Assembly (NCBI RefSeq): GCF_002067135.1
Contig: NZ_CP020105.1
Location: 5,716,001 to 5,780,000 of the forward strand
Source: Spirosoma rigui
Lineage (GTDB): Bacteria; Bacteroidota; Bacteroidia; Cytophagales; Spirosomataceae
Direction: 5' to 3'
Length of the DNA: 64,000 nt
Every line of letters starts with the position of its first letter. Position 1 is the first letter of the stretch. Positions 18,331-26,758 of this stretch are shown here, piece by piece. The notes beneath the pieces are model-generated. The model saw only the letters and a list, made by a program, of their open reading frames with translations, searched no databases and had not been told where the DNA came from. The position numbers and the translations under genes are program-made.

Positions 18331-19722
18331 ATGAAGTTAGCCCCCACCGTTGGCGGTCTGTTTATGGCCGCCCTGTTCACTGCCTGCCAGTCCTCCCAGT
18401 CGTCGGATAAAACCAATACCGATACGAATACGATACACCTGATCACGCTCGACCCCGGCCATTTCCATGCCGCCCTCGTTCAGAAATCCATGTACGACGG
18501 CGTCGACTCGACGGTCCATGTCTACGCGCCGGATTCGCCCGACCTGCAACTGCACCTCGACAAAATCAACGGCTACAATACCCGCGTGGAGAACCCTACG
18601 CACTGGAAAGAAGACGTATACAAAGGCCCTGATTTCCTGGCTAAAATGCTGGCCAGTAAGGCGGGTCCCGGCGATGTAGTAGTGATGGCCGGCAACAACC
18701 GCCTGAAAACCGACTACATCGGACAAACCGTCAGCGCGGGTTTTAACGTCCTGGCCGATAAGCCAATGGTCATCAGCGCGTCGAACTTCGGCAAGCTGAA
18801 AGACGCTTTCGCCACGGCAGCGCAGAAAAAAGTGCTGCTCTACGACATCATGACCGAGCGCTACGAAATCACGACCATGCTGCAACGGGCCTTTTCGCAG
18901 CAGCCAACCCTGTTCGGTACGCTGGAAAAAGGCACCCCCCAGAACCCGGCCGTTACCAAAGAGAGCGTCCACCACTTTTACAAGAACGTATCGGGCAGCA
19001 TTCTTACGCGTCCAGCCTGGTTCATGGACGTAGCGCAGCAGGGCGAAGGCATCGTCGACGTAACGACTCACCTGGTCGACCTCGTGCAGTGGGCCTGCTT
19101 CCCGGAGCAACTGCTCGATTACCAGAAAGACATTCAGCTGACCTCGGCCCGCCGGTGGACCACCGATATGACGCTGAGCCAGTTTACGGCCATCACCAAG
19201 CAGGCCACCTTCCCCGACTACCTGAAAAAGGACGTTGTGAAGGACAGCATCCTGCGGGTGTACAGCAACGGTGAGATCAACTACCAGCTGCGCGGGGTGC
19301 ACGCCAAAGTATCGGTAACCTGGGCTTACAAAGCACCGGAGGGGGCGGGCGATACGCACTACTCGATCATGCGTGGCAGCAAAGCCAACCTGATCATCCG
19401 GCAGGGCGCCGAGCAGCAGTACAAACCTACCCTCTACATTGAGCCGGTAGCGGGTAACAACGACCTGGAGACCTCCCTAAAAACCGTACTGCCTGTTCTT
19501 CAGAAGGAATACCCCGGTATCGACGTGAAGAAGACGGGCAACGGCTGGGAAGTGACCGTTCCGGAGAAGTACAAAGAAGGACACGAAGCCCACTTTGGCC
19601 GGGTCATGGAAAAGTACCTCTCCTACCTGAAAGCCGGTTCTATGCCCGCCTGGGAAGTCCCCAACATGATCGCTAAATATTACACCACTACGCAGGCCCT
19701 GGAGCTGGCGAAGAAGAAATAG
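18331..19722 (+). CDS. Lipoprotein of the Gfo/Idh/MocA superfamily with oxidoreductase C-terminal domain
   Basis: The start is set at 18331, where a lipoprotein signal begins (MKLAPTVGGLFMAALFTAC, Cys19); the longer frame from 18229 runs through the hairpin and is unlikely. Residues 35-150 form a Rossmann-like domain (HLITLDPGHFHAALVQ; GDVVVMAGNN; VLADKPMVIS). This is followed by the large C-terminal domain typical of the 'putative oxidoreductase C-terminal' family (ILTRPAWFMDVAQQGEGIVDVTTHLVDLVQW). It is membrane-anchored on the outer side. It probably acts with the flanking Gfo/Idh/MocA proteins. The cofactor-binding loop is less canonical, so its activity is uncertain. Confidence 0.8.
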   Translation: MKLAPTVGGLFMAALFTACQSSQSSDKTNTDTNTIHLITLDPGHFHAALVQKSMYDGVDSTVHVYAPDSPDLQLHLDKINGYNTRVENPTHWKEDVYKGPDFLAKMLASKAGPGDVVVMAGNNRLKTDYIGQTVSAGFNVLADKPMVISASNFGKLKDAFATAAQKKVLLYDIMTERYEITTMLQRAFSQQPTLFGTLEKGTPQNPAVTKESVHHFYKNVSGSILTRPAWFMDVAQQGEGIVDVTTHLVDLVQWACFPEQLLDYQKDIQLTSARRWTTDMTLSQFTAITKQATFPDYLKKDVVKDSILRVYSNGEINYQLRGVHAKVSVTWAYKAPEGAGDTHYSIMRGSKANLIIRQGAEQQYKPTLYIEPVAGNNDLETSLKTVLPVLQKEYPGIDVKKTGNGWEVTVPEKYKEGHEAHFGRVMEKYLSYLKAGSMPAWEVPNMIAKYYTTTQALELAKKK

Positions 19723-19808
19723 TGTGCTTGAGCGACTGCGTAAATAGCTAGTGCAGATCGTACTCACTCGATCGCTCCATCACTCACCCAAAGAATCACT
19801 CATTCGAT

Positions 19809-20984
19809 ATGGACCCAACACAAGGCGCAAATCGGCGCAGCTTCCTGAAAGAAACCATTGCTACGGCCGCTGGTCTGGTCGTATTACCATCGTTGCCCAT
19901 TGACACGATTGGTGCCCCCGCCCTTCTGCGGACCGGTTCGCTGGGCAGCGACCGGATGCCCGCCGGTGCCGCACGGATTCGCTTTGCCGTCATCGGCATT
20001 AACCACGGACACATCAATAGCCAGGTCGACGCCGTGATCCGGGGCGGGGGCGAATTCGTTTCGTTCTACGCCAAAGAGCCGGATCTGTCGGCCCCCTTCG
20101 CCAAGCGGTATCCCCAGGCCAAACAGGTCAAGTCAGATAACGAGATTCTGGATGATAAATCCATTCAGCTCGTGCTCACCTCCGGCATCCCCGAAGAACG
20201 GGCACCACTGGGCATTCGCGTGATGAAAGCCGGGAAGGATTTTATGACCGACAAACCCGGTATCACTACGCTCGACCAATTGGCCGAGGTGCGCAAGGTG
20301 CAAAAAGCCACTAAGCGCATTTACTCGATCATGTATAGCGAACGGCTCGAAAACCGGGCGACGGTAAAAGCGGGCGAACTGGTAAAAGCCGGGGCCATCG
20401 GCAACGTCATTCAGACCATCGGTCTGGGGCCGCACCGCATGAACCCCAAAACCCGCCCCGACTGGTTTTTCGACAAAAAGAAGTTTGGCGGCATCATCTG
20501 CGACATTGCCTCGCACCAGTTCGACCAGTTTCTGTTCTTCACCGGCTCCAAGAAAGCAGATATCGTTGCGTCGCAGGTGGGTAATGTACACTTCCCGCAA
20601 TACCCGAAGTTTGAAGATTTCGGCGATGTCATGCTGCGGGGCGACGGCGGCATGGGCTACATCCGCGTCGACTGGTTCACCCCCGACGGACTCAAAAGCT
20701 GGGGCGACGGTCGACTGACGATTCTCGGCACCGACGGCTTCATCGAATTACGCAAGAACATCGACCCCGGCGGGCGCGAGGGCGGCAATCACCTGTTCAT
20801 CACCGATAATAAAGAAACCCGCTACATCGATTGCAGCAAAGAGCCCCTACCCTATGGAGAACAACTAGTAAACGACGTAATCAACCGCACCGAAACCGCC
20901 ATGCCGCAGGAGCATTGCTTTCTGGCAATGGAACTGGCACTAAAAGCCCAGAAGCAGGCGCAGGTCGTGAATTTTAAGAAGTAA
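19809..20984 (+). CDS. TAT-exported Gfo/Idh/MocA family oxidoreductase
   Basis: A 391-residue protein with a twin-arginine signal (ANRRSFLKETIATAAGLVVLP). The nucleotide-binding part is IRFAVIGINHGHINSQVDAV, with FMTDKPGITT in place of the usual EKP motif (Lys and Pro kept). The C-terminal domain carries FGGIICDIASHQFDQFLFFTG and RVDWFTPDGLKSWGDGRLTILGTDG. It would be a periplasmic NAD(P)-loaded sugar oxidoreductase. It is the last gene before a strong terminator and the AT-rich islet. Confidence 0.88.
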   Translation: MDPTQGANRRSFLKETIATAAGLVVLPSLPIDTIGAPALLRTGSLGSDRMPAGAARIRFAVIGINHGHINSQVDAVIRGGGEFVSFYAKEPDLSAPFAKRYPQAKQVKSDNEILDDKSIQLVLTSGIPEERAPLGIRVMKAGKDFMTDKPGITTLDQLAEVRKVQKATKRIYSIMYSERLENRATVKAGELVKAGAIGNVIQTIGLGPHRMNPKTRPDWFFDKKKFGGIICDIASHQFDQFLFFTGSKKADIVASQVGNVHFPQYPKFEDFGDVMLRGDGGMGYIRVDWFTPDGLKSWGDGRLTILGTDGFIELRKNIDPGGREGGNHLFITDNKETRYIDCSKEPLPYGEQLVNDVINRTETAMPQEHCFLAMELALKAQKQAQVVNFKK

Positions 20985-20999
20985 GGATTTACTATATCA

Positions 21000-21053
21000 A
21001 AAAAAGCGTCGGACTGCCTTTCCTTTTTTGGGAGGGTGGTCTGACGCTTTTTT
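21000..21053 (+). terminator. Intrinsic terminator after the second Gfo/Idh/MocA gene
   Basis: An A-run and GCGTCxGAC on the left pair with GTCxGACGC and a T-run on the right (21043-21053), closing a C/T-rich loop. It ends the run of plus-strand genes and marks the left edge of the AT-rich islet. Confidence 0.88.
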
Positions 21054-21137
21054 ACTTATCTATGTCTTCACAGACTTGAGATAGAGACCTTGAATATAAA
21101 TAGAAGTGAGAGCTGTAGGTAACGGTTCAAGTATTAC

Positions 21138-21240
21138 AGAAGGCGGAAAATCTCATCACAACCATTCAATATAGTTTCAGATGTTTGACTACTCACATCA
21201 GCCCAATAGAATTCGTTGTCTCCGCTTTTGGCAATACCTT
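21138..21240 (-). pseudogene. Possible remnant reading frame downstream of the islet gene
   Basis: On the minus strand an open frame without its own ATG reads GIAKSGDNEFYWADVSSQTS, then ETILNGCDEIFRLL and a stop. Its composition looks protein-like, unlike the flanking noise. It could be the tail of a gene cut by the event that formed the islet. The rest of 21054-21252 shows nothing else I can name. The evidence is weak. Confidence 0.25.
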
Positions 21241-21252
21241 GTTAGCCGCAGT

Positions 21253-22287
21253 TTATTTGTTTCGGTCTAACATTGCCTGCCACAAATTCAACTTATTCAA
21301 GATAAGCTTTCTACCCAAAGACTGAACATTAAAAACATCATACGGACTAATGTATTGTGTTAACTCGTTGAACTTGTGAGCGGCAATGAAGTTTCTCAAA
21401 TAACTAGCATTATGAACTGCTTCAGCAATAGTCAATGTTTTATCTCTCACTGCTTCACCATATTTAGTCCACTCCGAATCAAAGCCGAAATATGGCTTTA
21501 TCTCTTTTTCAATTCTTGTAGGATCTCCCCTATAGACCCAATCAAAAGTTAGGCGATCTGAAATGTTACTCTCATTAAGTCGTTCTTGAACATCTAATAA
21601 AACATCGGGATTCCATTCACCAGTAGCCGAATTTAAAAATCTCGGCCTCTTTTGACTTGAACGTATTTCAAGACCTAATTCTTCAATTACAGAAAATGCA
21701 GCAATAATAGCGAATGCAGCCTTTGTATGGTATTCTCGCTTAAAATCGTAATTATCAAACACTTTTCCATACATGGGATCAGCTGAATATGGGTTGAACG
21801 AAGTCAAACCGATACTCGTCTTATATTTTTCAATAGCGTAAACTAACTGATTATCTCTTATTATTTTTTGAGCAATTAAACATCCAAAAGAAACATTATC
21901 AAACTTCTTTAAATAAGAGAAAATGTGCTCATCAGTATATAGTTTGTTTCTACTTTCATCATACTCTGTAATGAAAATGAATTTATGAATTATTGATGCG
22001 TCAGGAAATACCAAAAGCATTCCACCTTGCAAGATTGATATAAAATCTTCTGCAACTTCTTCAGTTGCAGCTTCAATTATTAACTCGTTCAAAGGAATTT
22101 CATCTTCTCTGATCGTTTCTGGGTCTCTACCTCCATATGAAATAGAACTCGACCTACCGTCTAACGATTCCCAGTAACATTTTGAGGGCTCAGGCAACAA
22201 GTCAAGCTTGATATTATTAAATGATAGTGCTTTAATTTTATCTGAGTCTCGCTTATTTATAATTAAATGAGTTCTAAATTTTGGCAT
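21253..22287 (-). CDS. Unrecognised AT-rich gene, possible HEPN-type protein
   Basis: A 344-residue, probably cytoplasmic protein with no signal peptide or membrane segment. I do not recognise the family. The base composition is much richer in A+T than every neighbour and the gene runs against the surrounding operon, so recent transfer is likely. The C-terminal third is helical; HTKAAFAIIAAFSVIEELGL (187-206) followed later by ASYLRNFIAAHKF contains R298-N299 and H304. This fits the RX4-6H rule, with Asn after Arg, of HEPN RNases. That would suggest a toxin or defence protein, but the match is by eye only. It stands alone, with no antitoxin or partner gene beside it. Confidence 0.6.
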   Translation of the reverse strand: MPKFRTHLIINKRDSDKIKALSFNNIKLDLLPEPSKCYWESLDGRSSSISYGGRDPETIREDEIPLNELIIEAATEEVAEDFISILQGGMLLVFPDASIIHKFIFITEYDESRNKLYTDEHIFSYLKKFDNVSFGCLIAQKIIRDNQLVYAIEKYKTSIGLTSFNPYSADPMYGKVFDNYDFKREYHTKAAFAIIAAFSVIEELGLEIRSSQKRPRFLNSATGEWNPDVLLDVQERLNESNISDRLTFDWVYRGDPTRIEKEIKPYFGFDSEWTKYGEAVRDKTLTIAEAVHNASYLRNFIAAHKFNELTQYISPYDVFNVQSLGRKLILNKLNLWQAMLDRNK

Positions 22288-22810
22288 AAAAAATTTGTGG
22301 CTAACTCAGTAGTATATACACCTTTAGGTTTGTTTTGTAACATAGTGCTTTGCTCCGGAATGCCTGTAATTGAACCATAAAATATTGACAACTACCTAAC
22401 TGTCATCCAAATGACTGTAGGCTTATCTGCTGGGGCAATACAAAATGTGAACATCTTCTACAATTCATCCTCTCTTTTCCACCAATACAGAATACGTACT
22501 TCGCATTTTGCATTGATATAAGCCCTTGCGCTGAAGAAACTATACAACAACGTCTTGCCAGATTACAATAAAGCTATACCTTATCGGGAGGGCTCTTTAT
22601 AATTTTGATACTTTCCTCGCATACATAGGTTTTCTTAGTGAAAATATAACGTTTTTGTGGTCAAAGAAAGCAACTCAGCGTAAAGTATTATCCACATTGG
22701 CGATCGGCATTCGACTACTTCCTCTTCGGTCGTTCCTAAGCTAGTCCATGCTGAACACGCGTAGATTAACGGCCGTGGCTGCTTATGTAGTCATCAATGA
22801 AACATGGCAG
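22288..22810. other. AT-rich non-coding right half of the islet
   Basis: About 520 bases without a convincing gene. GGCTAAC at 22299-22305 (GTTAGCC read on the minus strand) lies 11 bases before the start of the AT-rich gene and is matched by GTTAGCC at 21241-21247 just past its stop. Composition returns to that of the host near 22740. No transposase, tRNA or clear target-site duplication was seen. Confidence 0.5.
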
Positions 22811-23644
22811 ATGAATCGAATTAGTACGGTATGGATTGTGGGTGTACTGCTCGCCCTACTCAGCGCAGGCAGTAGCTGGAGCCAGGATGTGACCTGGAAG
22901 AAGGTGCGGGTGCTGGTCTACACCAAAAACGGCAAGGGGTATGTCCACGACAACATTCCCAACGCGGTGCAGTGTATCCAGAAGCTCGGGCAGGAACACG
23001 GGTTCACCGTCGACGTATCCGACCAGCCAACGGTCTTTACCGAGGCTAACCTAAACCGGTACACTTTCCTTCTGTTCCCGAGTACCAACAACGACGTGTT
23101 CGACACCGACGAGCAGCGGCTGGCATTTCGGCGGTACATCGAAGCGGGGGGCGGCTTTGTGGGCGTCCATTCCGTGATGGGCACCGAACGCAACTGGACC
23201 TGGTTTAAGCGCATGATCGGCGGTACCTTCGACTGGCACCCGCCTTTCCAGAAAATCCGGATCAACATCCTCGATACGAAGCATCCGTCCATGCAGGGCT
23301 TGCCGACCGTATGGGAAAAAGAAGACGAATTTTATTTCACCAAGAACATGACGCCCGGCCCTACGGTCATCATGGCCAATGACCTGACCTCGCTCAATGG
23401 CAAAGACGCCGAGCGCGTACAGGTAGCCCGCGGGTCCTACACGAGCCTTTACCCTTCCGCCTGGTACTACAATTTCGATGGTGGCTACACCTGGTGTACC
23501 ACCCTCGGCCACGCCAAAGCCGACTACGAAGACCCTACGTTCGTCAAGCACATCTTTCAGGGAATGCGCTACGTAGCGGGTCAGGTCAAGAAACTCGATT
23601 ACAAAAAAGCCTACGCCGATTCGCGCGACACGCCAATCCGCTAA
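22811..23644 (+). CDS. Exported ThuA domain protein
   Basis: The start is taken at 22811, directly before a signal peptide (ISTVWIVGVLLALLSAGSSWSQ); a longer frame from 22748 would bury it. The mature 250 residues are a ThuA (class-I glutamine amidotransferase-like) domain: VRVLVYTKNGKGYVHDNIP, YTFLLFPSTNND, GGGFVGVHSVMGTERNW, HPSMQGLPTVWEKEDEFY, TWCTTLGH. ThuA takes part in trehalose use through 3-keto sugars and often sits with Gfo/Idh/MocA genes, as here. The exact reaction is unsettled. It lies 29 bases before the SDR gene. Confidence 0.87.
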   Translation: MNRISTVWIVGVLLALLSAGSSWSQDVTWKKVRVLVYTKNGKGYVHDNIPNAVQCIQKLGQEHGFTVDVSDQPTVFTEANLNRYTFLLFPSTNNDVFDTDEQRLAFRRYIEAGGGFVGVHSVMGTERNWTWFKRMIGGTFDWHPPFQKIRINILDTKHPSMQGLPTVWEKEDEFYFTKNMTPGPTVIMANDLTSLNGKDAERVQVARGSYTSLYPSAWYYNFDGGYTWCTTLGHAKADYEDPTFVKHIFQGMRYVAGQVKKLDYKKAYADSRDTPIR

Positions 23645-23673
23645 CCACAACTGATTGCCTTTCAATTCAATCC

Positions 23674-24498
23674 ATGGAACCTCAAACAGATACCTCAACC
23701 GGACAGGTTGCTGAACCGGCCCTTTCCGACCATATCGCCTTCGACCACGTGTTTTCGCTGGCGGGCAAAGTAGCGCTCATCACCGGTGGCGGCAGCGGCA
23801 TTGGTTTCGACATTGCCCGCTGCATGGTTGAAGCCGGTGCTACCGTCATCATCACCGGTCGGCGGGAGCAGCCGTTGCAGGACGCCGTTGAGACGCTGGG
23901 CGAGCGGGCCCACTACGAGGTCAACGACGTAACCGAACGGGCGCGGCTCGGTGAGCTGGTCGCCACCATCGAGCAGACCCACGGCCCCATCGACATTCTG
24001 GTCAACAACGCGGGTATCAACATGAAGAAACCGGCGCTGGAGGTCACCGACGAGGATTTCGACCGGATCGTTCATACTAATCTCAACTCGGTCTTTTCAC
24101 TGACGCGGGCCTGCGCCAGCCGGATGATCGAGCGGGGCAGCGGCTCCATTATCATGATCTCGTCCATGGCGGCCTACTACGGCATCGACCGGGTAGCGGC
24201 CTACGCAGCGTCTAAGTCGGGCGTTGAAGGCATGGTGAAAGTACTGGCGTCGGAGTTTTCGGGACGGGGCGTGCGGGTGAATGCCATTGCGCCCGGCTTC
24301 ATCGAAACGGCCATGAGCAAAACCGCCATGGGGGGCGATCCCGACCGCTTCGCCCGCGCCATGCGCCGGACGCCGATGGGGAAATTTGGCAAACCCGACG
24401 ACATTGGCTGGGCGGCCGTGTTCCTGGCCTCCGACGCAGCGCGTTACGTCACCGGTGCCTCACTCCCCGTCGATGGCGGCAACTCCATCGGTTTCTAG
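23674..24498 (+). CDS. Short-chain dehydrogenase/reductase
   Basis: A 274-residue cytoplasmic protein with the full SDR set: TGGGSGIG (37-44), NNAG (112-115), Ser164 and Tyr177-x3-Lys181, and the end PVDGGNSIGF. The start at 23674 follows the ThuA gene by 29 bases; the frame is open further upstream but that part is out-of-frame ThuA sequence. It resembles gluconate/5-ketogluconate-type SDRs. In this locus it could supply the missing fructuronate-to-mannonate reduction before UxuA, but that is inference. Confidence 0.88.
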   Translation: MEPQTDTSTGQVAEPALSDHIAFDHVFSLAGKVALITGGGSGIGFDIARCMVEAGATVIITGRREQPLQDAVETLGERAHYEVNDVTERARLGELVATIEQTHGPIDILVNNAGINMKKPALEVTDEDFDRIVHTNLNSVFSLTRACASRMIERGSGSIIMISSMAAYYGIDRVAAYAASKSGVEGMVKVLASEFSGRGVRVNAIAPGFIETAMSKTAMGGDPDRFARAMRRTPMGKFGKPDDIGWAAVFLASDAARYVTGASLPVDGGNSIGF

Positions 24499-24531
24499 AA
24501 CAGATCAAAACAATGCCCTGTTGGCGTCGTC

Positions 24532-24560
24532 GTGCCGTCAGATCGGAGACCTGACAGCAC
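24532..24560. repeat. REP-like hairpin, copy 1 (before GH10)
   Basis: An inverted repeat with arms of 13 bases (GTGCCGTCAGATC / GACCTGACAGCAC, two mismatches) around a 3-base spacer. The same arm sequence recurs at 25679-25706 on the other side of the xylanase gene. Confidence 0.65.
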
Positions 24561-24581
24561 CAAAAATCCAAATAACTTCGC

Positions 24582-25667
24582 ATGAAACCACAAACACTCT
24601 TTTCGGTCCCCGTGCTGCTGGGCGCTACGCTCCTGCTGGGAACGGCCCTCGTGCCGCAGGCCCCCGAGCCTACGCTCAAGGATGCTTACAAGAACTATTT
24701 TCCCATTGGCGTCGCCGTAGCCCCGCGCAACCTGACGGGGCCGGAATCGGAGCTGATCATTCAGCAGTTCAACAGCGTTACGCCGGAAAATTCGATGAAA
24801 ATGGGACCTATTCACCCCGAAGAGAACCGGTACAACTGGACCGATACCGACGCCATCGTCGACTTCGCCCAGAAGAACGGTATCAAGGTGCGGGGCCATA
24901 ACCTGTGCTGGCACAACCAGACGCCCCGCTGGTTCTTCACCGACGCAGACGGCAAGCAGGTAACGAAAGACGTGCTGCTGGCACGTCTGCAAAAGCATAT
25001 CAGCGACGTCGCCGGTCGGTATAAGGGCAAAATTTACGCCTGGGATGTGGTCAACGAGGCCGTACCCGATACGGGCAGCGGTATGTACCGGAAGTCGAAG
25101 TTCTACGAGATCATCGGCGAAGACTATATCCAGAAAGCGTTTGAATACGCCCACGCTGCCGACCCGACCGCCCAGTTGTATTATAATGATTACAACACCG
25201 AGAATGCAACAAAGCGCGAACGTATCTACCAGCTGGTAAAGAAGCTGAAGGCCAACGGCGTACCCATCCACGGTGTTGGTTTGCAGGGACACTGGTCCAT
25301 TTACGAACCGACGAAACAGGAACTGGAAGAATCTATCAACCGCTTTGCCAGCCTGGGACTGAAGGTACAGATCACCGAACTGGACGTATCGGTTTACCCG
25401 AAGGAGCACGAACGCCGGGAGAAGCGCCCCACTGACAAGAGCGAGTATACGCCCGAGATGGTTGAGAAACAGGCCACGCACTACAAGATGCTGTTCGACG
25501 TGTTCCGGAAGCACAAGAACGCCATCACGAACGTGACGTTCTGGAACGTATCGGATAAAACGTCGTGGCTCGACAATTTTCCCGTGCCGGGCCGCAAGGA
25601 CTATCCCCTGCTGTTCGACCAGAACTACCAGCCCAAGAAAGCCTACGCCGGCGTGGTTCGGTTTTAG
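24582..25667 (+). CDS. Exported endo-1,4-beta-xylanase, GH10
   Basis: It cuts the xylan backbone. The 361-residue protein has an N-terminal signal (LFSVPVLLGATLLLGTALVP) and then a single GH10 barrel: FNSVTPENSMKMGPIHP, VRGHNLCWHNQTP, WDVVNEAVP with acid Glu159, and VQITELDVS with nucleophile Glu266. The end is WLDNFPVPGRKDYPLLFD. No carbohydrate-binding module is present. It is the first backbone enzyme of the locus and is bracketed by two copies of a REP-like hairpin. Confidence 0.96.
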   Translation: MKPQTLFSVPVLLGATLLLGTALVPQAPEPTLKDAYKNYFPIGVAVAPRNLTGPESELIIQQFNSVTPENSMKMGPIHPEENRYNWTDTDAIVDFAQKNGIKVRGHNLCWHNQTPRWFFTDADGKQVTKDVLLARLQKHISDVAGRYKGKIYAWDVVNEAVPDTGSGMYRKSKFYEIIGEDYIQKAFEYAHAADPTAQLYYNDYNTENATKRERIYQLVKKLKANGVPIHGVGLQGHWSIYEPTKQELEESINRFASLGLKVQITELDVSVYPKEHERREKRPTDKSEYTPEMVEKQATHYKMLFDVFRKHKNAITNVTFWNVSDKTSWLDNFPVPGRKDYPLLFDQNYQPKKAYAGVVRF

Positions 25668-25678
25668 GAATTGACTCG

Positions 25679-25706
25679 TGCCGTCAGGTCGGGGAACCTG
25701 ACGGCA
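25679..25706. repeat. REP-like hairpin, copy 2 (after GH10)
   Basis: A perfect 11-base stem (TGCCGTCAGGT at 25679-25689 with its complement at 25696-25706) and a 6-base loop, 12 bases past the xylanase stop. It could terminate GH10 transcription, but it lacks a T-run and matches copy 1 closely, so a repeat family is more likely. Confidence 0.7.
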
Positions 25707-25824
25707 TAACGCACCTGGCCACACTACTTAACCACAAAAAGGAACCGATCGAATGAGCGAGTACGGAACAGAATCACGTAGTTTGTAGATAAACTCTACT
25801 TTCGTACCCCGCAGGCCGCCGTCA

Positions 25825-26529
25825 ATGATAGACCAGTACAAACAGCAACACCCTTATCTAGTCGCGTTGGATTCCATTATTTTCGGTTTCGACGGCGAAC
25901 AACTAAAAGTACTGCTGGTCAAGCGCGGGGTAGAAGAACAGACATGGTCGCTCATGGGCGGCTGGCTCCAGCCCGACGAAAGTCTGGAACAGGCCGCAGC
26001 CCGGATTCTGTTTGAGCTGACGGGCCTGACCAATGTCTACCTCGAACAGCTTAATGCGTTTGGCGACCCCCACCGCGACCCCATTGCCCGCACCATTTCG
26101 GTTGCGTACTTCTCGCTGGTGAAAGTAGGCGACTACGAGTCGAAAATCTCCGAGACGCATCAGGCGCGCTGGTTTTCCATCTACGATCTGCCCCCGCTGC
26201 TGTTCGATCACGGCGATATGGTTGACCTCGCTATCAAGCGACTTCGCTACATTGCCGCCCTTCACCCGACCGGCTTTGAGTTGCTGCCCGAAAAGTTTAC
26301 GATCCCTCAACTCAAAAAACTCTACGATGCGATCTACAACACCGAGTTCGACAAACGGAATTTCAGCCGCAAGATCCTGTCGACCAACCTGCTGATCAAA
26401 CTGGATGAGAAACAGAAGGGATTTTCCAAACGCGGGGCATTCTTCTACCAGGTCGACATGCCCAAATACCAGCAGCTGACCAACTCCTTCCTGAACGTTA
26501 TTCCCAGCCCGGATACAATGAACTGGTAG
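25825..26529 (+). CDS. NrtR-type (Nudix-derived) sugar regulator, probable XylR/AraR-like
   Basis: A 234-residue protein. Residues 10-150 form a Nudix fold, but the Nudix box is decayed: GWLQPDESLEQAAARILFEL keeps the Gly, Glu and Arg while the REUxEE core is RILFEL, so hydrolysis is unlikely. Residues 160-234 form a winged helix (FTIPQLKKLYDAIYN; FSRKILSTNLLIKL; GKRGAFF-like KRGAFFYQVD). Proteins of this build regulate arabinose and xylose genes in Bacteroidota. It lies upstream of xylA in the same direction, with palindromes between the two genes that it probably binds. The ligand is presumably a pentose or pentose derivative. Confidence 0.88.
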   Translation: MIDQYKQQHPYLVALDSIIFGFDGEQLKVLLVKRGVEEQTWSLMGGWLQPDESLEQAAARILFELTGLTNVYLEQLNAFGDPHRDPIARTISVAYFSLVKVGDYESKISETHQARWFSIYDLPPLLFDHGDMVDLAIKRLRYIAALHPTGFELLPEKFTIPQLKKLYDAIYNTEFDKRNFSRKILSTNLLIKLDEKQKGFSKRGAFFYQVDMPKYQQLTNSFLNVIPSPDTMNW

Positions 26530-26650
26530 AGTATCAGCGAACTAAAGGCATCAGTACGTACCACGGCCGTTAGTCCGCTCGTAAGACCAACGTTAAGCCC
26601 GACGTATCAACTTAATCTTGAATTTATCTAAAATTTATTGCGTGTCGTTT

Positions 26651-26673
26651 TGACATTTAAATTTTAAGTGTCA
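26651..26673. promoter_or_regulatory. Candidate operator A upstream of xylA
   Basis: A 23-base palindrome with outer half-sites TGACA and TGTCA and an AT-only centre; all but one pair of each arm match. It lies between the NrtR-type regulator and xylA, 86 bases before the xylA start. Confidence 0.7.
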
Positions 26674-26683
26674 ATTTTACACT
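26667..26683. promoter_or_regulatory. Candidate operator B upstream of xylA
   Basis: AGTGTCAATTTTACACT is a second palindrome (7 of 8 pairs) that shares its left half-site with operator A. The overlap means one dimer site may exclude the other, or that three half-sites are read in series. The rest of 26530-26758 is AT-rich leader. Confidence 0.7.
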
Positions 26684-26758
26684 AAATAAAATACGGGCCG
26701 GTATCCGGCGTTACCAACTGAAGAAGACAATTAAATCAACCCTTAGCAATTCATTAAC

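Noticed and set aside
23494..23673. Upstream extension of the SDR frame
   Set aside because: It overlaps the end of the ThuA gene out of frame; the SDR starts at 23674.
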